NCBI GenBank assembly: GCA_945869935.1
Contig: CAMBSA010000027.1
Location: forward strand, 1-10,826
Origin: Bordetella parapertussis
Lineage (GTDB): Bacteria; Pseudomonadota; Gammaproteobacteria; Burkholderiales; SG8-39
Length of the DNA stretch: 10,826 nucleotides
Direction of reading: 5' to 3'
Positions 6,777-10,826 of this stretch are shown here, in pieces. The translations under genes and the position numbers were made by a program. Position 1 is the stretch's first letter. Every line of letters begins with the position of its first letter. Under the pieces are notes generated by a model. That model was not told the origin of the DNA, searched no databases, and saw only the letters and a program-made list of their open reading frames with translations.

Positions 6777-6919
6777 TCACGCTCTTGGGCAAGCTGCATC
6801 AGTCGCCCCCCCGGGCGGCTTCCTGCAGTGTGCCGGCACCACACAAAGTGGTCATCGCAGCTCACCGTTCCGGCACTGCGCATTAACCGTACAGAATCCA
6901 CGCCCCGCACAGTCCGCAC

Positions 6920-8587
6920 ATGTCAGTAGAAATCAAGTCGCACCTGTCCGAACTGCTCACCCATGCGCTCGCACGCGTCGCGCCGCAGCAGCCTGCCACT
7001 CTGATAACGCTGGAGAGGCCCAAGCAGGCGCAGCACGGCGATTTTTCCTGTCCCGCCGCAATGGCGCTTTCCCGCATCCTCAAACGCAATCCGCGGGAAC
7101 TCGCGCAGGACCTAATCGCGGCGCTTCCCGCGTCGGACTGGCTGGAGGCCGCTGAGGTCGCGGGTCCGGGCTTCATCAATCTGAAGGTGCGCCCCGCGGC
7201 GAAGCAGCATGTCATCCGCACCGTGTTCGCCGGCGGCCCACGCTACGGACTCGACAACCGCGGCCAGAACCAGCCGGTACTGATCGAGTTCGTCTCGGCC
7301 AATCCGACCGGACCACTGCACGTGGGCCACGGTCGCCAGGCAGCGCTTGGCGATGCGATCGCGTCGCTGCTCGAATCGCAGGGGTGGAAAGTCACACGCG
7401 AGTTCTATTACAACGACGCGGGCGCTCAAATCGCCAACCTCGCACTCTCGGTGCAGGCTCGCATCAGGGAAAAAGCAGGAACCCCGGCCGAGTTTCCCGC
7501 CGACGGATACCACGGAGAATACATCCGGGAGATCGCCGAGAAGTACCACGCCAGCGAAGCTGGAAATGCCGAAAACCTCGAGGCGATACGCAGATTCGCC
7601 GTGGCCGAACTCCGCCGCGAGCAGGACACCGATCTCAAGGCCTTCGGCGTGGTGTTCGACAACTACTATCTCGAGTCCTCCCTGTACTCCGATGGCCGCG
7701 TCGAGAGCGCTGTGGCAACGCTGACCGCCGCAGGCAAAACCTACGAGCAGGAAGGCGCCCTCTGGTTGCGCTCGACCGACTACGGCGACGACAAGGACCG
7801 CGTGATGCGCAAATCCGACGGCACGTTCACCTACTTCGTGCCAGACGTCGCCTATCACATCACGAAATGGGAACGCGGCTATCCTCGTGCAATCAACATC
7901 CAGGGCTCGGACCACCATGGCACTATCGCCCGGGTGCGTGCCGGCCTGCAGGCGTCGGGCAAGGGCATTCCAAAGACCTTTCCCGACTACGTGCTGCACA
8001 AGATGGTGACGGTGATGAAAGCGGGCGACGAGGTGAAGATCTCCAAGCGCGCCGGATCGTACGTGACCCTGCGCGACCTGATCGACGAGGTCGGCCGCGA
8101 TGCGACCCGATTCTTTCTCGCCTCGCGCAAGGCCGACAGCGAGTTCGTGTTCGACATTGACCTCGCCAAATCGCAATCCGAGGAAAACCCCGTCTATTAC
8201 GTGCAATACGCCCATGCGCGCGTCTGTTCGGTGCTGGAGCAGTGGAAGCGCGACTTCCCCGCGGATTCGTCGCAAGGCGGCGATCTGGCCGCGCTTTCCG
8301 CGGCCGACCTGTCGCCGCTCACCGGTCCGCGGGAGACGGCACTGCTTGCCAAGATCGGGGCGTATCCGGAACTGCTCGAAAATGCGGCGCGTGAACTCGC
8401 GCCGCATCAGGTCGCGTTCTTCCTGCGCGAACTCGCTGGCGAATACCACAGCTACTATAATGCGGAACGCTTTCTCGTCCCCGAGATGCCGCTGCGGCTC
8501 TCGCGTCTGGCCTTGTCCGTAGCGGTGCGCCAGGTGCTTGCCAACGGCCTGGCCATTCTCGGCGTGTCGGCCCCGGAACGGATGTAG
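6920..8587 (+). CDS. argS: Arginyl-tRNA synthetase
   Basis: This class I enzyme charges tRNA-Arg with arginine using ATP in the cytoplasm and is essential. The 555 residues cover the whole protein: the N-terminal Add-1 tRNA-binding domain (about residues 1-110), the catalytic core with the HIGH-type motif HVGH at 134-137 in the context [18 protein letters not shown], and the KMSKS-type loop KISKR at 373-377 followed by [10 protein letters not shown]. The C-terminal anticodon-binding helical domain ends in the usual Arg-Met (APERM). ATG 6920 gives the normal N-terminus ([13 protein letters not shown]), although I see no clear Shine-Dalgarno sequence before it. It heads a unit with the SPOR protein 29 bases downstream and dsbA beyond, an order common in betaproteobacteria. 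Confidence 0.97.
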   Translation: MSVEIKSHLSELLTHALARVAPQQPATLITLERPKQAQHGDFSCPAAMALSRILKRNPRELAQDLIAALPASDWLEAAEVAGPGFINLKVRPAAKQHVIRTVFAGGPRYGLDNRGQNQPVLIEFVSANPTGPLHVGHGRQAALGDAIASLLESQGWKVTREFYYNDAGAQIANLALSVQARIREKAGTPAEFPADGYHGEYIREIAEKYHASEAGNAENLEAIRRFAVAELRREQDTDLKAFGVVFDNYYLESSLYSDGRVESAVATLTAAGKTYEQEGALWLRSTDYGDDKDRVMRKSDGTFTYFVPDVAYHITKWERGYPRAINIQGSDHHGTIARVRAGLQASGKGIPKTFPDYVLHKMVTVMKAGDEVKISKRAGSYVTLRDLIDEVGRDATRFFLASRKADSEFVFDIDLAKSQSEENPVYYVQYAHARVCSVLEQWKRDFPADSSQGGDLAALSAADLSPLTGPRETALLAKIGAYPELLENAARELAPHQVAFFLRELAGEYHSYYNAERFLVPEMPLRLSRLALSVAVRQVLANGLAILGVSAPERM

Positions 8588-8616
8588 TCCCAACTTCGCA
8601 GGCACGCACCGCAACC

Positions 8617-9237
8617 ATGTCAAAAGACTACAAGCCGCGCACAGTCCCGGCGAGAGAACGAAAAAGCGGCGGCGGGCTGATGATCGGACTTTTCATCGGC
8701 TTCATACTCGGCCTCGGGACTGCGGCCGCAATCGCGGTCTACGTGTTCAAGACTCCGGTGCCGTTCGCCGACAAGGGCAAGCCGGGGGACAAGGCACCTG
8801 CGCCCGGCCCCAATCTCAAGGATGCGCCCAAAGCGGCAAAAACCGACGATGGCAAGCCGCGCTTCGATTTCTACCGCATTCTTCCCGGCCAGGAAGAACC
8901 CGTCACCAACGAACAGTTGAAGCAGGCGGCCACCCGCGAGAAGGCGGAAAAGTCGGTCAAGGGCGAGGCACCAGCCGGACCGAAGGATGTCTATTTCCTG
9001 CAGGCTGGCGCATTCCAGAACCCGGCCGACGCCGACAACCTCAAGGCGAAGCTCGCCCTTCTCGGACTCGAAGCAGGCGTTGAGCCCTCGAGCGTTCCCG
9101 AAAAGGGCACCTGGTACCGCGTCCGACTCGGCCCGTACGGTTCGGTGGAGGAAATCAACAAGGCCCGTTCGCTGCTGGCACAGAACGGAATCGAAGCATC
9201 GCTTGTCAAACTGAAGGACGCGAAAGCGTCGCAATGA
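8617..9237 (+). CDS. SPOR-domain membrane protein, FtsN/DedD-like
   Basis: This single-pass inner-membrane protein probably binds septal peptidoglycan stripped of stem peptides during cell division. In the 206 residues, a short basic cytoplasmic tail (1-20) leads to one membrane helix (about 21-44, Gly-rich LMIGLFIGFILGLG). A Pro/Lys/Ala-rich periplasmic linker follows, containing the juxtamembrane motif RFDFYRILPG at 82-91 seen in betaproteobacterial SPOR proteins. A C-terminal SPOR domain runs from about 124 to 203, with YFLQAGAF and the repeat-like second half WYRVRLGPYGSVEEINKA. The start ATG 8617 has only a weak ribosome binding site and lies 29 bases after argS, which suggests cotranscription. 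It sits where betaproteobacteria carry an FtsN-type gene, but it is shorter than E. coli FtsN, so I call it FtsN/DedD-like. Confidence 0.9.
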   Translation: MSKDYKPRTVPARERKSGGGLMIGLFIGFILGLGTAAAIAVYVFKTPVPFADKGKPGDKAPAPGPNLKDAPKAAKTDDGKPRFDFYRILPGQEEPVTNEQLKQAATREKAEKSVKGEAPAGPKDVYFLQAGAFQNPADADNLKAKLALLGLEAGVEPSSVPEKGTWYRVRLGPYGSVEEINKARSLLAQNGIEASLVKLKDAKASQ

Positions 9238-9240
9238 AAC

Positions 9241-9256
9241 TGCGCGACATCGCGCA
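9241..9256. repeat. Inverted repeat between the SPOR gene and dsbA
   Basis: TGCGCG and CGCGCA form a perfect 6-base inverted repeat around an ACAT loop, starting 3 bases after the SPOR stop. It has no T tract. It could slow transcription or stabilise the mRNA end between the two genes, or be chance in GC-rich DNA. The hairpin at 86-101 has the same loop sequence. Confidence 0.35.
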
Positions 9257-9284
9257 CAGCCCGTAATCCAGGAGATCTGCCCAA

Positions 9285-9938
9285 ATGATCCGGCGTTTGC
9301 TCGTTGCCCTGATGTTTGCCGCCGTCCCGCTCATCGGCCATGCCCAGCAGGGCGCGCCCGCCGCGGGTATCGACTACCTTGAACTCGTCCCGCCCCAGCC
9401 CAGCGAGGCCGGGGACAAGATCGATGTGGTGGAGTTCTTCTGGTACCGCTGCTCGCACTGCCATGCGCTAGAACCCGTGCTGGTGGAATGGCTGAAGAAA
9501 CTGCCCAAAGATGCGCAGTTTCGCCGCGTACCTGCGGTGTTCAACGACGAGTGGGCGCTTGATGCCAAGGTGTTCTACGCGCTCGAGGCGATCGGCGAGC
9601 AGGATCGCGTGCACCGCGCCCTGTTCGATGCGATCCACCGCCAGGGAGGCGTCACCACCAAAGGTCCGACGTACGTAAAATGGGTGGCCGAGTTCCTCGC
9701 CAAGCAGAATGTCGACATGGCCAAGTACGACGCGGCCTTCCGTTCGTTCTCGGTCGATGCCAAAGCCAAACGTGCGGCTCAGTTGTCTGCCGCCTACAAG
9801 CTGGACGGCGTTCCCGCGCTCGCGGTGCAGGGCCGCTACATGGTGTCCGCCGGCATGAGCGGCGAGCGTCGCGTGATGATCAATGTCACGGACTACCTTA
9901 TCGGCGAAGCGCGCAAGCAGCGCGGCGGCAAGAAGTAA
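9285..9938 (+). CDS. dsbA: Periplasmic thiol:disulfide interchange protein, DsbA family, with CSHC active site
   Basis: DsbA proteins put disulfide bonds into exported proteins and are re-oxidised by DsbB. The 217 residues start with a signal peptide (likely cut GHA|QQ after residue 20). The thioredoxin fold begins at IDVVEFFWYRC with the active site C56-S57-H58-C59, followed by the inserted helical domain. The cis-proline loop is GVPALAV, with Pro177. The active site is unusual: the common sequence is CPHC, and here Ser replaces Pro. Because the two residues between the cysteines tune the redox potential, this may change oxidising power. AGGAG at 9270-9274 lies ten bases before the start. 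It follows the SPOR gene by 47 bases, the usual betaproteobacterial place for dsbA. A second DsbA paralogue starts at 10622. Confidence 0.92.
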   Translation: MIRRLLVALMFAAVPLIGHAQQGAPAAGIDYLELVPPQPSEAGDKIDVVEFFWYRCSHCHALEPVLVEWLKKLPKDAQFRRVPAVFNDEWALDAKVFYALEAIGEQDRVHRALFDAIHRQGGVTTKGPTYVKWVAEFLAKQNVDMAKYDAAFRSFSVDAKAKRAAQLSAAYKLDGVPALAVQGRYMVSAGMSGERRVMINVTDYLIGEARKQRGGKK

Positions 9939-9944
9939 GCGCCC

Positions 9945-9958
9945 CCGGCGAAGGCCGG
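9945..9958. terminator. Small hairpin between convergent dsbA and rhodanese genes
   Basis: CCGGC and GCCGG can pair around a GAAG loop in the 22-base gap between the stop of dsbA (9938) and the stop of the convergent rhodanese gene (9961). The stem is only 5 bp and no T tract follows, so termination from either side is possible but not certain. Confidence 0.4.
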
Positions 9959-9960
9959 AG

Positions 9961-10491
9961 CTACTTCACCGGCTTTTCGACCTGCGCGAGCGGCAGTCCA
10001 GCCTCGGCCCAGGCCGCCACGCCACCCCGGTACCAGAGGACGTTGGAGTATCCGAGCGCAAGCGCTCGCAGCGCGACGTTGTAGGACAGCCAACACTTCG
10101 CGTCGACGCAAAAGAACACCAGCGTGCGCGCCTTGTCCCCGCGGGTAAGTTCGACCAGCCAATCCGCGATCGCCGCCTGCAGCGGATCGAAAAAATGGAT
10201 GCCCCGTCCGGCGCCGGGCAGCCAGTGCGCATCGGGAAGCGACGTGTGCCCTTCGCCACCCGCGACATCAACCAGAAGCGGCGGCGTCTGTCCCCCGACC
10301 AGCGCGCGCAGTTCGTCGGTCGTGACCGTCCGCCCGCCCGGCACGACAAGCGGCGTGGGCGCCGAATAGGGCGGCTTGCGTATCTGCGACTGGGGCGCCA
10401 CGCCCCAATCCGCGCCTTCCTCGGCAAACGCATGGCAAAAGACCGGCCACACGATGAAAAAAAACATCAACAGGAGTCGGATCCGCTTCAT
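9961..10491 (-). CDS. Exported rhodanese-like domain protein with a C-x4-C-W motif
   Basis: Rhodanese domains handle sulfane sulfur or act as binding modules. The 176 residues start with a signal peptide (MKRIRLLLMFFFIVWPVF, probably cut near residues 21-23), so it works in the periplasm. The rhodanese core shows LLVDV at 72-76, LPDAHWLPGAG in place of the common HIPGA loop, and the active-site loop C128-V-D-A-K-C133-W134 followed by LSYNVALRALALGYSNVLWYRGGVAAW. This resembles the family called PQQ-dependent catabolism-associated CXXCW proteins, but the two cysteines are four residues apart and no PQQ genes are in view. A second Cys next to the catalytic one suggests redox or thiol chemistry with the neighbouring DsbA proteins; that link is inference. 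It is convergent with the upstream dsbA and divergent from the second DsbA gene. Confidence 0.85.
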   Translation of the reverse strand: MKRIRLLLMFFFIVWPVFCHAFAEEGADWGVAPQSQIRKPPYSAPTPLVVPGGRTVTTDELRALVGGQTPPLLVDVAGGEGHTSLPDAHWLPGAGRGIHFFDPLQAAIADWLVELTRGDKARTLVFFCVDAKCWLSYNVALRALALGYSNVLWYRGGVAAWAEAGLPLAQVEKPVK

Positions 10492-10548
10492 TAGGCCTGA
10501 GCGTAGTTAAAGCGGGGCGGGCGGGCAAGCGGGATTCCTGCGACCGAT

Positions 10549-10577
10549 TTCGCAAATCCGCGGATTCGCCCTATCAT
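10549..10577 (+). promoter_or_regulatory. Likely promoter of the second DsbA-family gene
   Basis: TTCGCA (10549-10554, four of six to the -35 consensus) and TATCAT (10572-10577, five of six to the -10 consensus) are separated by an ideal 17 bases. Transcription would start near 10584, about 38 bases before ATG 10622. A CTGCCAT sequence is directly repeated at 10579-10592, around the predicted start. Confidence 0.5.
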
Positions 10578-10621
10578 TCTGCCATCTGCCATCTGTATCA
10601 CTTTCCCGCCCGGAGAGCACA

Positions 10622-10826
10622 ATGAAACGCCTTGCATCCTGGTGCCTGCTGGTCGCGGCATGGCTATTCGCCTTGGGGGCGTTCGCACAGACCGCGCTCC
10701 GAAGCGGCGATTTCGTCCGCCTCGACCCGCCGCAGCCTGTGACCACGGGATCCGCGATCGAAGTCATCGAGTTCTTCTACTACGGTTGCCCGATCTGCTA
10801 CGAACTGCAGCCGCAGATGTCGCGCT
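10622..10826 (+). CDS. Second DsbA-family thiol:disulfide interchange protein, partial at right edge
   Basis: Only the first 68 residues are in the window; the gene runs off the right edge. It has a signal peptide (MKRLASWCLLVAAWLFALGA, likely cut AFA|Q after residue 22) and then the start of the thioredoxin fold, VIEFFYYGCPICYELQPQ. The active site is C56-P57-I58-C59, at the same residue numbers as in the DsbA protein encoded at 9285. The two also share a DPPQP/VPPQP segment before the fold, so they are paralogues. CPIC keeps the usual Pro but has Ile where DsbA has His. ATG 10622 is supported by GGAG at 10612-10615, six bases upstream. It is divergent from the rhodanese gene and has its own likely promoter. 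A periplasmic disulfide-handling role is likely; oxidase versus isomerase cannot be decided from this fragment. Confidence 0.88.
   Translation, partial: MKRLASWCLLVAAWLFALGAFAQTALRSGDFVRLDPPQPVTTGSAIEVIEFFYYGCPICYELQPQMSR

Noticed and set aside
6649..6792. 48-residue N-terminal extension of the THX gene
   Set aside because: The conserved protein starts at MGKGDK, AGGAG lies just before that ATG, and the extension runs through the C-rich promoter region.
6828..6928. Possible leader peptide from GTG 6828 ending over the argS start
   Set aside because: There is no ribosome binding site, no run of Arg codons that would suggest attenuation, and the stop overlap could be chance.
7112..8623. A 503-codon open frame on the - strand opposite argS
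   Set aside because: It lies entirely opposite a complete, well-conserved argS, its product resembles no family, and such mirror frames are common in GC-rich DNA with strong third-position bias.
9883..10494. 203-codon + strand frame opposite the rhodanese gene
   Set aside because: The - strand product has a signal peptide and rhodanese motifs; the + strand product is Arg-rich and resembles no known family.

Overview
The window reads as chromosomal DNA of a GC-rich betaproteobacterium. The main clues are the order argS, SPOR-domain protein, dsbA with a nearby gene for ribosomal protein THX, the GC-rich codon usage, and protein sequences that resemble Burkholderiales, Rhodocyclales or Nitrosomonadales homologues. 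No genus can be named from the sequence alone. I see no tRNA, rRNA, CRISPR array, transposase or integrase.

Region 1 (1-6028, all + strand) is a heavy-metal efflux operon. It encodes a TolC/CzcC-type outer-membrane channel, a CzcB-type lipoprotein adaptor, a CzcA-type RND proton antiporter, and last a divergent PII-family signalling protein. The three pump genes are tightly packed: a 4-base GTGA overlap, then a 3-base gap. The PII gene follows 34 bases later with its own strong ribosome binding site. Together they would build a trans-envelope pump with a nucleotide-sensor-like protein made from the same transcript. This matches the known 'PII-NG' association of unusual PII proteins with metal RND pumps. 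A reading frame open at the left edge ends in an ATGA overlap with the channel gene, so the operon may start further upstream. No metal-responsive regulator lies in the window.

Region 2 (6026-6648, - strand) converges on the efflux operon. It holds a 35-codon gene for ribosomal protein THX and, 2 bases downstream, a RidA-family gene broken by what look like two indels. A strong hairpin, whose two arms contain the stop codons of the PII and RidA genes, separates the opposing units.

Region 3 (6771-9938, + strand) is a housekeeping unit divergent from THX: argS, an FtsN/DedD-like SPOR protein, and a periplasmic DsbA-family thiol oxidase with an unusual CSHC active site. Region 4 (9961-10826) has an exported rhodanese-like protein on the - strand. 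Divergent from it is the start of a second DsbA-family gene with a CPIC active site, cut by the right edge. Regions 3 and 4 are thus rich in envelope redox and cell-wall functions.

The most interesting points are the metal-pump-linked PII protein with altered ligand residues and a His/Cys cluster, the broken RidA gene, and the pair of DsbA paralogues either side of a secreted rhodanese.
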